Shown here one piece after another: positions 1-7,981 of a stretch of 35,152 nucleotides of DNA. The DNA is taken from assembly GCA_005879655.1 (NCBI GenBank), contig VBJK01000163.1, positions 1 through 35,152 of the forward strand, written 5' to 3'. The notes beneath the pieces are model-generated. The model was not told the DNA's origin, searched no databases, and saw only the letters and a program-made list of their open reading frames with translations. The translations under genes were made by a program, and so were the position numbers. Every line of letters begins with the position of its first letter. The stretch's first letter is position 1. This stretch comes from Chloroflexota bacterium. Its GTDB lineage: Bacteria; Chloroflexota; Ktedonobacteria; Ktedonobacterales; Ktedonobacteraceae.

Positions 1-1
1 G

Positions 2-163
2 GTACAGATCTGGAATGCTACGAATGGACAGTTGCTCTACACTTATACGGGACACTCTCAGGGCGTCTATGCAGTAGCGTGGTCGCCGGATGGGACGCGT
101 ATTGCTTCGGCTGGTTATGACGAGACGGTACAGGTGTGGTCGGTGTACTCAGAGCAGTCATAA
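2..163 (+). CDS. WD40 repeat protein, C-terminal fragment
   Basis: The reading frame is open from the window edge and ends in TAA at 161-163, giving 53 visible residues. It shows the end of one WD40 blade (VQIWNATNGQ), one complete blade (GHSQGVYAVAWSPDGTRIAS to TVQVWS) and a short tail. The pattern GH...AWSPDG...ASAG.D.TVQVW is typical of WD40 beta-propellers, which act as interaction scaffolds. The start and any N-terminal kinase or membrane domain lie outside the window. The blades resemble those of the minus-strand WD40 gene at 18094-18978, which fits a genome rich in such proteins. The family call is firm; the partner and role are unknown. Confidence 0.85.
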   Translation, partial: VQIWNATNGQLLYTYTGHSQGVYAVAWSPDGTRIASAGYDETVQVWSVYSEQS

Positions 164-165
164 AA

Positions 166-195
166 ATGACAAAATACATACTAAAGTGATATATT
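166..195 (+). promoter_or_regulatory. Possible sigma-70-type promoter of the cupredoxin gene
   Basis: ATGACA at 166-171 and TATATT at 190-195 are separated by 18 bases. They lie just after the WD40 stop codon and about 65 bases before the cupredoxin start. The match is fair but not perfect, and nothing else supports it. Confidence 0.35.
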
Positions 196-258
196 CCTTC
201 AAAGAAAGACCCCGTACAAACCCATAGACGCAAAGAGAAAAGGAAAGAGGGTTTCTAC

Positions 259-711
259 ATGAAACACTGGCTGCTTGTCACTATCCTACTTCTACTTGGT
301 AGCCTCGTACTCGTTGCCTGCGGCGGCACCGAGAATCCAGCAACGACAAATCCAACAACATCAAGCACACAAAGCTCCGGCTCTAGTGCTCAGACCGTCA
401 ACGTCCTGTTGGGGGAAATGTACGTCAAATCAGACGTGACGAGCTTCAAAGTGGGTACGCCGTATCACTTCGTCGTGAAGAACGAAGGGAAAGTCGTGCA
501 CGAGTTTACTATCGCAAAGAAAGTTATCGAAGGCAATGAGAAAGCCCGCGATGCCGCTTCATTGAAAGATGTTGACAACATCGCATCTGGACAAACTACC
601 TCCTTCGACTATGCTTTCAAAGAGCCAGCTCCTGCGGCAGGGATGGAATTTGAGTGCAGCTATCCCGGTCACTATGAGATGGGCATGCATACAGATATTA
701 CGGTCAAATAG
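259..711 (+). CDS. Cupredoxin-like copper-binding lipoprotein
   Basis: This encodes a 150-residue exported lipoprotein. Residues 1-20 form a signal peptide ending in a lipobox (LVAC), so Cys21 should be lipidated and anchor the protein outside the membrane. A Thr/Ser-rich linker (about 24-45) leads to a plastocyanin-like domain. The type-1 copper ligands can be read as His81 (VVHEF), Cys133, His138 and Met143 in FECSYPGHYEMGM, with the C-x4-H-x4-M spacing usual for small cupredoxins. Such proteins carry electrons or bind copper at the cell surface. The start is supported by a purine-rich AAAGGAAAGAGGG about 8 bases upstream. The gene is followed by a hairpin repeat and then, converging, by the broken Nramp gene. 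The redox partner is unknown; a heavy-metal ATPase occurs at the far end of the window but is not linked to it. Confidence 0.88.
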   Translation: MKHWLLVTILLLLGSLVLVACGGTENPATTNPTTSSTQSSGSSAQTVNVLLGEMYVKSDVTSFKVGTPYHFVVKNEGKVVHEFTIAKKVIEGNEKARDAASLKDVDNIASGQTTSFDYAFKEPAPAAGMEFECSYPGHYEMGMHTDITVK

Positions 712-764
712 CTCAATCCCAGAGGATGCGCGTCGTTTTTTCATCAATGGGGTAACATGTTCGT

Positions 765-821
765 AGACGTGCAATATATTGCACTAGCGGCACAAATGCT
801 GGTACAATGTATTGCACGTCT
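765..821. repeat. Hairpin repeat, diverged member of the GCGCAAT palindrome family
   Basis: Twenty-base arms at 765-784 and 802-821 are inverted copies with three mismatches; each contains a smaller palindrome (GTGCAATATATTGCAC in the left arm). A CGTAG-like flank precedes the left arm, as in the other family members at 2374, 16847 and 27643. It lies between the convergent cupredoxin and mntH genes and could also end transcription, but there is no T-run. Confidence 0.7.
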
Positions 822-875
822 GCATGCTTGTGGGTGAGCACAGCGTAACGAATTGCGCAACAAAGATTTTACACG

Positions 876-2179
876 CTAAAGCCCAGGAACCAGTTGCGGG
901 AAGAATGTCATCAACAGCAGATAGCCATTGAGCAAAGCAATGGCGAACGCAATAAGCCAACCAAGGTATTTGAGCCAGCCAGGATTCACGAAACGCCCCA
1001 TCTTCGCCTTCTCGCTGGTGAACTGAACCAGCGGAAACACCGCAAAGCTCAACTGTAAAGAGAGGATCACCTGGCTGAGAATCAGCAGTTGGCCCGCTCC
1101 TTTCTCACCATAAACATAGGTGACGATGATTGCAGGAATGATGGCAATACCTCGTGTGATCATGCGACGAAACCAGGGCTTGACGCGCATATTGACAAAG
1201 CCCTCCATCACGATCTGCCCAGCCAACGTGCCTGTAAGCGTGGAGTTTTGCCCCGATGCCAGTAACGCAATAGCAAAGATCGTGCTGGCTAATGGCAGAC
1301 CAAGCACGGGTGACAAGAGTTGATACGCCTGCCCAATATCCGCCACATCAGTATTCTTCGTGCCATAAAAGGTTGCAGCCGACACAATGAGAATGGCAGC
1401 ATTAATAAAGAAGGCGAAAAGCAATGCTACAGTCGAATCTATGGTAGCAAACTTGATGGCTCTGGCCCTTTCCTCATCGTGTTTCCCAAAGGCTCTCGTC
1501 TGTACAATACTCGAATGTAGGTAGAGATTATGAGGCACGACCCAGCAAGCATAGGTAGCATCGCCGGATGAGAGATCGCTATCTCATAAGCAAAGCAGAG
1601 ACCAATCGTGAGAATTAATGCCCCTACCAGCGCCTCAATGAAACGAAAACCCTTATTTTGCAGTAAAAGAACTATGAGCACATCGAGTGCGGTCAGGATA
1701 ACTCCAATAATAAGAGGGAGACCAAAGAGCAGATTGAGAGCAATGGCAGATCCAATGACTTCAGCAAGGTCACAAGCCGCTATAGCAATTTCGCATAAGA
1801 TCCAAAGGGCTAAGGCGACCGGGCGAGCATAGTGATCACGACACGCCTGGGCAAGATCTCGACCAGTCACAATACCCAACTTTAACGCTAGATGCTGCAA
1901 AATGATCGCCATAAAGTTAGAGATGAGAATCACTGAGATTAGGAGATAGCCAAATTTGGCACCGCCAGCGAGATCCGTTGCCCAGTTACCAGGGTCCATA
2001 TATCCTACCGCGACCATTAATCCTGGACCAAGGTAAGCCAACAGCGTACGCCAGAACCCCTTGCTCTTGTGAGGAATTAACACTGTGGCATGGACTTCTG
2101 ATAATGAAGGAATGAGGGAGGGACGTTTCCATCCCTGCTCGCTTTGTAGTGAAGACGACATGACATTGGCTTCTGCCAT
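876..2179 (-). pseudogene. mntH: Nramp-family Mn2+/divalent metal transporter, broken by an internal deletion
   Basis: The 5' part (2179 down to about 1540) carries the Nramp signature DPGNWATD in helix 1 and continues in frame to ...[10 protein letters not shown]. The 3' part (1538 down to 876) is in another frame and begins at [14 protein letters not shown], the helix 6 metal-binding motif, normally MPHN. In intact Nramp proteins roughly 25-30 residues separate these two points. Here they are missing and the frame changes at the junction near 1540-1550, so a deletion of a length not divisible by three is the simplest reading. The two parts add up to about 433 residues, a little short of the usual length. 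A full-length proton-coupled Mn2+ importer could not be made without frameshifting. A good promoter (2262-2290) and a DtxR/MntR-type regulator next door show that the locus was once a normal manganese uptake unit. A shortened product cannot be excluded. Confidence 0.85.
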
Positions 2180-2261
2180 AGTACTATCCTTTCATTCCCA
2201 TCTTTGGGGGAGGTGCATCTCAATATATTTCGTGATAAGAGAGCTTTCGCTTCTCAAAAAC

Positions 2262-2290
2262 ATTTTAACTTGAGGATAACTTATTGTCAA
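2262..2290 (-). promoter_or_regulatory. Strong sigma-70-type promoter and possible operator of mntH
   Basis: On the minus strand, TTGACA (2285-2290) and TAAAAT (2262-2267) are separated by exactly 17 bases, about 83 bases before the mntH start. A short inverted repeat, CTTGA...TCAAG (2269-2273 and 2287-2291), spans the -35 element and spacer and could be an operator for the neighbouring DtxR-family regulator. The operator role is inferred. Confidence 0.7.
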
Positions 2291-2373
2291 GGGATGCTAA
2301 AAAGAATTTTTAGGAAAGAAAAAATTTATATTTTTGTGGGATAAAAAAGAGGTGTTTATCATTTATTAGGTGA

Positions 2374-2457
2374 AAAATACCGTAGCTGCGCAATTTATTG
2401 CGCCTGATTTTTTTGGTTGTGTCTCAGGCGCAATGAATTGCGCAGCTACGGTATTTT
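2374..2457. repeat. Two-armed hairpin element of the GCGCAAT family
   Basis: Arms of 34 bases at 2374-2407 and 2424-2457 match as inverted repeats at 33 positions. Each arm reads AAAATACCGTAGCTGCGCAA and then the rest of the core palindrome, GCGCAATTTATTGCGC in one arm and its CAT variant in the other. A single extra core lies at about 2474-2487. The element sits downstream of the DtxR-type gene and upstream of the mntH promoter, so it may also act as a terminator for the former. Confidence 0.85.
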
Positions 2458-2488
2458 CTTTGTTTGTCACCGTGGCGCAATGAATTGC

Positions 2489-3169
2489 TTAGCCAGTTAC
2501 AATAATCTGTTCAGCCATCTCTGCTCCTAGCATATGCTCTACGTGATTAGCGGCGTCACCGACAAGAATACGCAATGGGCCACCAAAAGGTGCACGTTCA
2601 AGCACCTGGATCTGCGTTTCTGGATAGAGACCGAGCTGTCCCAAATAGCGTAATTTCTCCGCATCTTGATCCTGTACCCTCAAGATATAAGCGGATTGAC
2701 CGACAGGCAATTGTAGCAAGGTGCAGCCCGGACGCACAGTAACGATGCCTTCTTTACTGGGAATTGGATCGCCATGTGGATCAACGGTGGGATACCCAAG
2801 AAGTGCGTCAACTTTAGCTTCAAATTCTTCTGAAATGACATGCTCCAATCTATCGGCCTCTGCATGTACCTGATCCCAACTATAACCGAGTGTGCGCGCC
2901 AAGTAGAGTTCGAGCAAGCGATGATGGCGGATAATCTCTTTCGCTTTGCGCTCACCAGCTACCGTCAATCGCACACCTCGATACGGTACGTGCTCAACCC
3001 AACCCGCCGCCGCAAATTCTTTGAAGAGCATCGTCACAGTTGCATCGCTCACACCCAGACGCTCTCTCACCGCCGATGTAGACACTTTCTGTCCACGTTC
3101 CTGCATATCATAGATGACTTTCAAGCAATCGCTCATACGAGGCGATAGCTCCTGGATTGACTCATCCAT
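2489..3169 (-). CDS. DtxR/MntR-family metal-dependent transcriptional regulator
   Basis: This encodes a 226-residue regulator of the DtxR family, which represses metal uptake genes when bound to Mn2+ or Fe2+. Residues about 10-70 form the winged helix (SAVRERLGVSDATVTMLFKE). The dimerisation and metal-binding domain follows, with His82, His83, and the cluster VHAEADRLEHVISEE, where His102, Glu104, Asp106 and His110 are ligand candidates. Residues from about 145 to the end form an SH3-like FeoA domain (GCTLLQLPVGQSAYI...), as in IdeR and DtxR. It lies upstream of mntH on the same strand, about 300 bases away, so manganese uptake is the obvious target; this is context, not proof. The metal (Mn versus Fe) cannot be fixed from the sequence. 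Confidence 0.88.
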   Translation of the reverse strand: MDESIQELSPRMSDCLKVIYDMQERGQKVSTSAVRERLGVSDATVTMLFKEFAAAGWVEHVPYRGVRLTVAGERKAKEIIRHHRLLELYLARTLGYSWDQVHAEADRLEHVISEEFEAKVDALLGYPTVDPHGDPIPSKEGIVTVRPGCTLLQLPVGQSAYILRVQDQDAEKLRYLGQLGLYPETQIQVLERAPFGGPLRILVGDAANHVEHMLGAEMAEQIIVTG

Positions 3170-3260
3170 GCGTTGTTTTCCTTAGCGAGATGCCCTATCC
3201 CTGCTCCGGTGATAAGGTTTTTTTTGCCTTCTTAGTAAAAGGTTTCACACTGCCGAAAAT

Positions 3261-3289
3261 GGTATAACATATTTCTCAAACATCTGCAA
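3261..3289 (-). promoter_or_regulatory. Possible promoter of the DtxR-family regulator
   Basis: On the minus strand TTGCAG (3284-3289) and TATACC (3261-3266) are separated by 17 bases, about 90 bases before the start codon at 3169. The fit is moderate. Confidence 0.35.
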
Positions 3290-3296
3290 GTTGAAC

Positions 3297-6077
3297 TCAC
3301 TCATGGAGCAGCGATTTTTGTGCCTTTTCTGGCGTGACAGGTCGTATGAATGGCTCGGTATCTCCATCATACCTTCTCAACAGTCCGATGTCATATGCTT
3401 TTGTTACAGCTTGTAGGCGCGTGTGCACATTCAATTTTGTGTAAATATTGTTAAGGTGTGTCTTAACAGTACTAACTGTTACGACCAATCTCTGGGCAAC
3501 CACTTGATTTGATAGTCCTTCGGCTATTAATCCTAGTACCTCTTGCTCGCGTTCACTGAGCTTTTCGATAAGGATCTCGCCACGCTCTGGCGCGAGCGTC
3601 CAGATTGCAACCTGGGCTTTAGCCGTGAATGCTGCTAGCAGTGAGCGCATATAAGATGAGGAAAAAGTATGCAAATCCTGTATAGTACGCCTATGATTGC
3701 GATTATGATACTCCGTCAACAAGGATAGCACGGGGGTCCCCTCATCAAGGAAGATACGCTTGTAGCCGCCTGGCTCCGCCAACGTAAGGGCACGTTCCAG
3801 AGCACGCATGGCAGCTTCTATCTTCCTGTGTGCTCGTAACGCCAATGCTAGCACGATCAGCAATAGGATTTCGCTACTGGTGCGCCCCTGTTTACAGGCG
3901 AGATCGACCATTTCTTCCAAGGCAGGAATTGTTTGTGTAGTAGCGCCTTGGGCAATGGCAATTCTGGCTTGTAGCAAGCTTGTCGTCTCTGCTTCATAGG
4001 GTTCCTGCCGTGCTTGCTGGATAGCGTAGCGGCTACCTATCTGTTGTGCAGCTGCAAGATCACCCTGCATAAGCAAGTACTGGACGCGGTAAGCAACGAT
4101 CTGGATGAGAAAAACACGATGCCCACCCAAACGGTGCGCACTCTGCTCTGCTTGCTCTAAGAAAGGGAGCACTTGATCATATTCAGCGCGTAGCCAGGCC
4201 AGACGTGCCGCAATGATATATGCATCAACAATGGCATCCTCTTCTTGGCTAGTACACTTGATCATCTGCATAGCTTGTTGCCAGTATGCCATGGCATTGC
4301 TGCTATCATTCCATTCACGATAAAGATCCGCCAGACGCAAAGATGCCACAATCTTATAATCGAGTAATTTCTCACTACCGTTCTGTAGCAGCCGCCGATA
4401 CTTTTGTGCTGCTTCATGCAAATGCCCCTGCCGCAGCTGTATATCGGCCAGATGAGTTGCAGCTCTCAGTTGTGTCACGTGATTGTGACTCTGTTGACTG
4501 AGGTGGTATCCGGCAGCCAGGGTCGCCTGGGCTATAGATAGTTCGCCTGTGAGGATATGTCCAGCACCTAACGCGACAAACACCCTACTACGCACATACA
4601 CCTCATTTTCCGGCAACAAGGCAAGCGCCTGCTGAGCATAAGCAATAGCCTGTAGTCCATTACCGCACAGTAGCGCCGCACATGCACGCAGATCGAAGAC
4701 ACGACTCAGCATCGCCAGATTATCCTCAGCCCTCCATATTTGCTCAGCTAGCAAGATGGCCTGCTCGTATTCTGCAAAGCGCGTGACTGTCAGATTAGTC
4801 CAGGCGGACAAAAAGGAGAGCAAGGGACGCTCGGTGACGATATGCCCAGGAAGCAACATCAGCCATGTGGCTACCAGCGTACTCTCTTCCAGTTGGAGCA
4901 ACGACCAAGCAAACTGCTCTATCAGTCCGCTAGCCCGCTCAAGATCAGTGGCTGAAAATGCGTGTTTGATGGCATCAACGATGAAGCCATTTTGCTCAAA
5001 CCACCAACTCGCCCGCTGATGCAAGAGTGGAATGCGCTCAGGGTACTGTTGTTCCAAATAATAACGGAGCAGGTCCCTGAACAAGCGATCATAGCGGTAC
5101 CAGCATTTTTGGTAGTCGAGCGCGAGCAGAAATATGCCAGCTCTTTCAAGCCATTCCAGGTTTTCCCTACCGTTCGTTTGTTCGGTCAAACTATCACACA
5201 GCGAGGCATTTAAATTGTCGAGGATCGAGGTGGAGAGGAGAAAGTGTTGCATCTCTGGCGAAAGGTGCGTCCACACCTCCTCGGTCAGATAATGCTGTAC
5301 ATGACAGTGAGTACCAGAGAATGCTCTCATGGTATTGACCATGGCTGGCAACTCCTCATGCTCCTGCAAAGAGAGCGCCGCCAACTGTAATCCGGCAATC
5401 CAACCATCTGTCAGATCATATAGCTCAGCAATATCTTCTTTTCTCAGACGCAAACGCATAGCCTCTAGCAGGAATGTGGCAGCTTCATCCAGCGTAAAAC
5501 GCAGCTCTGGCGCACGCAACTCGACCATTTGTCCTCGCACACGGAAACGTGCCAGCGGTAGAGGTGGCTCTTGACGCGCGATAATCACCAGATGAACGTG
5601 TAGCGGCAGATATTCCAGCAGAAAGGTAATTGCTTGGTGAATAGCTGGATTGCTAATATGATGATAATTGTCAAGTACTAATTGCACTTCATATTGTAAT
5701 GTCATCAGCCCGTTAATGAGGGCTGTCAAGAGTGTCTCTATAGAGATCGGCTCTACGGTCTGCGACTGCTCCTCGATCTGCGCTATGGTTGCCGGACAGA
5801 GTCCCTCCAACGCTTTAAGGACATAACGCCAGAAGAGGAAGAGATCATTATCTCCATCGTCTAGCGATAACCAGGCTGTCTCTGCCTCATACTGACCAAT
5901 CCACTGGCTGATCAAGGTGGTTTTGCCAAATCCCGCTGGAGCTGTCACCAGGATCAAAGGAAGCTGAGCTGCATCAAGTCTATACAGTAAACGCATACGA
6001 GGGATGATTGTCTTCAGAGCGGTAGACGGTATTGTAAGCTTTGTTACAAGCAAAGGATGGTTAGAACCTCTTTCCAT
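3297..6077 (-). CDS. MalT-like LuxR-family transcriptional regulator (STAND ATPase)
   Basis: This encodes 926 residues, close to the length of MalT. An N-terminal STAND NTPase carries the P-loop APAGFGKTT at residues 46-54 and a Walker B-like LVLDNYH segment. The middle (about 380-790) is a long alpha-helical TPR-like sensor array rich in Ala and Leu. A LuxR helix-turn-helix starts at residue 840 (LSEREQEVLGLIAEGLSNQ, then STVKTHLNNIYTKL). Proteins of this class are ATP-dependent activators whose helical region binds an inducer. The inducer and targets are not visible here. The gene points away from the ECF sigma gene at 6740, and the gap between them holds a tandem repeat. A long leader (6078 upward) shows no convincing promoter. 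Confidence 0.9.
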   Translation of the reverse strand: MERGSNHPLLVTKLTIPSTALKTIIPRMRLLYRLDAAQLPLILVTAPAGFGKTTLISQWIGQYEAETAWLSLDDGDNDLFLFWRYVLKALEGLCPATIAQIEEQSQTVEPISIETLLTALINGLMTLQYEVQLVLDNYHHISNPAIHQAITFLLEYLPLHVHLVIIARQEPPLPLARFRVRGQMVELRAPELRFTLDEAATFLLEAMRLRLRKEDIAELYDLTDGWIAGLQLAALSLQEHEELPAMVNTMRAFSGTHCHVQHYLTEEVWTHLSPEMQHFLLSTSILDNLNASLCDSLTEQTNGRENLEWLERAGIFLLALDYQKCWYRYDRLFRDLLRYYLEQQYPERIPLLHQRASWWFEQNGFIVDAIKHAFSATDLERASGLIEQFAWSLLQLEESTLVATWLMLLPGHIVTERPLLSFLSAWTNLTVTRFAEYEQAILLAEQIWRAEDNLAMLSRVFDLRACAALLCGNGLQAIAYAQQALALLPENEVYVRSRVFVALGAGHILTGELSIAQATLAAGYHLSQQSHNHVTQLRAATHLADIQLRQGHLHEAAQKYRRLLQNGSEKLLDYKIVASLRLADLYREWNDSSNAMAYWQQAMQMIKCTSQEEDAIVDAYIIAARLAWLRAEYDQVLPFLEQAEQSAHRLGGHRVFLIQIVAYRVQYLLMQGDLAAAQQIGSRYAIQQARQEPYEAETTSLLQARIAIAQGATTQTIPALEEMVDLACKQGRTSSEILLLIVLALALRAHRKIEAAMRALERALTLAEPGGYKRIFLDEGTPVLSLLTEYHNRNHRRTIQDLHTFSSSYMRSLLAAFTAKAQVAIWTLAPERGEILIEKLSEREQEVLGLIAEGLSNQVVAQRLVVTVSTVKTHLNNIYTKLNVHTRLQAVTKAYDIGLLRRYDGDTEPFIRPVTPEKAQKSLLHE

Positions 6078-6428
6078 ATGTGCAGCCCTTCTTTGTTTCT
6101 ACGCTTTGATGCAGTAGAAGACCGAGAGTTTCGTCACTATATCATATCGGAACTTACATGCCACAGATTGAGATACGCTAATAGGCGAGAAGATCTCTGT
6201 GTGAGCATGCTTTCCTATTGTTAATTCCCTCTTATTATACAAATAATTATGGGGGAAATGTCTAGAACTTGTGGTTAAAAGTATAAATATAACTCTATAT
6301 CTGTTTCTGTAAGTACAATCTGATCTTCTGCTCCTAGTAGTAGTACATCTTCGGTAACTCAGAAGAGCGTAATTTGTTTCTTCTTGTTTTAAACAGTGTC
6401 ATCTCAAAAGAATGATTTGCTCGCTCCC

Positions 6429-6596
6429 CCATAGGCGCGAACTGAAGCGGGGGTCCAGGGGGCAGCAGCCTCCCTGGCGGGGTTTGGGGTGTCCCAAAAT
6501 ATTCCAAATCATGCCATAGGCGCGAACTGAAGCGGGGGTCCAGGGGGCAGCAGCCTCCCTGGCGGGGTTTGGGGTGCCCCAAAAATCCCAAATCAT
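6429..6596. repeat. Two tandem copies of an 85-bp GC-rich repeat
   Basis: Copies start at 6429 and 6514 and are nearly identical. Each contains GGGGGTCCAGGGGGCAGCAG, then CCCTGGCGGGG and TTTGGGGTG, with a short hairpin formed by the CCAGGG and CCCTGG segments. Related single copies lie at 10405-10460 and, reversed, at 30113-30164. The two copies are open in several frames, but the predicted peptides are repeat artefacts. The element lies between the divergent MalT-like and sigma genes. Confidence 0.9.
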
Positions 6597-6675
6597 CCCT
6601 TCGGTGGATGACAAGCGATGCCATAACCCGGTACACTCATAAATGATGAAGTTAGTAGTTAAACACTGCCACCAC

Positions 6676-6704
6676 TTGCGTGCAACATTGTTTAGTATTA
6701 TATG
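6676..6704 (+). promoter_or_regulatory. Possible promoter of the ECF sigma gene
   Basis: TTGCGT (6676-6681) and TATATG (6699-6704) are 17 bases apart, about 35 bases before the preferred start codon at 6740. It would give a short leader containing the ribosome-binding site GGGGAGG. Confidence 0.45.
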
Positions 6705-6739
6705 GACGGAACCAGATGACCGTGGGGAGGATATTATTC

Positions 6740-7345
6740 ATGCGACAATCGGAAACTTACTTATCCCCTTTAGAAGCTACAGATAGTGTCCTGGTGCAGG
6801 AAACCATTGCGGGCAATCAGTGGGCCTTTGAGGCTTTGATGGAGCGGTATCATCCACTGATATACCGTTTTATCTATCATCGCCTAGGTGACTATGATCA
6901 AGTATGTGATGTAGTACAACAAGTATTTCTTCAGCTGTATATTTCGTTGCCGACATTACCCAGAGTAGAACTGCTCAAGCCCTGGTTGTTCCGTGTAGCT
7001 CAGAATCGCTGTTTAGACGAATTACGTAAGCGACGTAGACGCCGCACCACCCATTTTTCTGAGCTAGAGTGGCAATTTGATGAGGAGGATGTCTCCCCAT
7101 TGGCTACGCTACCCGACTCACGTCCTACACCGGAGGAGGTAGCAGAATATCATGATTTGCAATCTACGTTACAAAGTGCTATTCAGTCCTTGCCTGCTAA
7201 GTTCCGCTCTGTCGTGCTTTTACGTTATATAGATCAGCTACGCTTTTCTGAGATTGGCCAAGTATTAAAGATGCCCGAATCTACCGTCAAAACCTATTAT
7301 TACAGGGCTTGTTCACGTTTACGTGTCACCCTCACTTCATTGTAA
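6740..7345 (+). CDS. ECF-type RNA polymerase sigma factor
   Basis: This encodes a 201-residue sigma factor of the extracytoplasmic-function type. Region 2 covers about residues 31-100 (FEALMERYHPLIYRFIYHRL, then PWLFRVAQNRCLDELRKRRR), and region 4 about 143-195 (LPAKFRSVVLLRYIDQLRF, then MPESTVKTYYYRACSRL). The linker is acidic and Pro-rich, as usual. The start at 6740 is chosen because GGGGAGG lies 9 bases upstream; an in-frame ATG at 6680 has no such site and lies upstream of the proposed -10. No anti-sigma gene follows, since the next gene is on the other strand. The signal and regulon are unknown. It runs opposite to the MalT-like regulator. Confidence 0.9.
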   Translation: MRQSETYLSPLEATDSVLVQETIAGNQWAFEALMERYHPLIYRFIYHRLGDYDQVCDVVQQVFLQLYISLPTLPRVELLKPWLFRVAQNRCLDELRKRRRRRTTHFSELEWQFDEEDVSPLATLPDSRPTPEEVAEYHDLQSTLQSAIQSLPAKFRSVVLLRYIDQLRFSEIGQVLKMPESTVKTYYYRACSRLRVTLTSL

Positions 7346-7372
7346 AGTTGGCTTATTATGCAGTATTCAGCT

Positions 7373-7415
7373 GTGTGAGGGGAAACATCAGCTGTGCCCG
7401 TATTTCCCCTCGCAC
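7373..7415. terminator. Hairpin between convergent genes
   Basis: Arms GTGTGAGGGGAAA (7373-7385) and TTTCCCCTCGCAC (7403-7415) pair at 12 of 13 positions, with the one mismatch being a possible wobble pair. The hairpin lies between the end of the sigma gene and the end of the minus-strand gene at 7437, so it may serve both. No long T-run follows. Confidence 0.5.
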
Positions 7416-7436
7416 TAGTAAGAGTACTTCAACTTT

Positions 7437-7793
7437 TCATTCATACATATTGAGGCTAATATAATCGATATGGATCGTATCAAAAAATTCCGTTAATACA
7501 CAACCGATGCGCTCTTCCAGTATCGCTTCGACAAATTCTTGGTGAAAGGGCCACTCATCATGGATATCCATGCAGGTTGCAAAGACTTGCACGCTGCAAT
7601 CTAGAGGTGAAGCACAATGAGCACGCACCTCATTAATAAGGACACATTCAAATTGTTCGAGGAGTATATGACTGATCATGTCTTCAACGATAGATTCCGT
7701 TGGCAGGACTATGCTCAATGGGCCAATGCATTGAGCACGTAGATGAAAAATGTAGGTCTGCAAATCCAGTATGAATAATATTGCTTTGATCAT
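7437..7793 (-). CDS. Hypothetical protein, 118 residues
   Basis: I do not recognise this protein. It is rich in Ile, Leu, Glu and Cys, with no signal peptide and no clear membrane segment, and reads like a small mixed alpha/beta domain (MIKAILFILDLQTYIFHL... IVEDMISHILLEQFECVLIN... FHQEFVEAILEERIGCVL). The second of two nearby ATGs (7793) is preferred because GGTGAG lies 7 bases before it, while the first ATG (7805) directly abuts that site. Six cysteines are spread along the chain without a CxxC pair. It is a single gene between two hairpins, converging on the ECF sigma gene. Confidence 0.55.
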   Translation of the reverse strand: MIKAILFILDLQTYIFHLRAQCIGPLSIVLPTESIVEDMISHILLEQFECVLINEVRAHCASPLDCSVQVFATCMDIHDEWPFHQEFVEAILEERIGCVLTEFFDTIHIDYISLNMYE

Positions 7794-7913
7794 AGAACAT
7801 CTCACCTTTGCCTTATGGGCCAGAAACCCTTAGAAGTTCATAGTATGTTGTGAGTGTACCTGGGAAATGTTCTTACTGGAAACCGCAGAGGTGAGCGTTT
7901 AGTGGACATTTTA

Positions 7914-7970
7914 TGGACAGATAGTGGACGTTCGGGGATCAACATCCCCCGAATGTCCACCATCTGTCCA
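7914..7970. repeat. Long inverted repeat, possible terminator
   Basis: Arms of 24 bases at 7914-7937 and 7947-7970 pair with two mismatches around a 9-base loop (left arm starts TGGACAGATAGTGGACG). It lies just past the end of the minus-strand propeller gene and before the next minus-strand gene, a natural terminator position, but no T-run follows on that strand. A further GTGGACA copy at 7902 suggests a small mobile or duplicated element. Confidence 0.65.
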
Positions 7971-7981
7971 TCAGCAGTCAT

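Noticed and set aside
6334..6636. Proline-rich open frames over the tandem 85-bp repeat
   Set aside because: The peptide is just the repeat translated twice; there is no ribosome-binding site and the same sequence recurs in other gaps.
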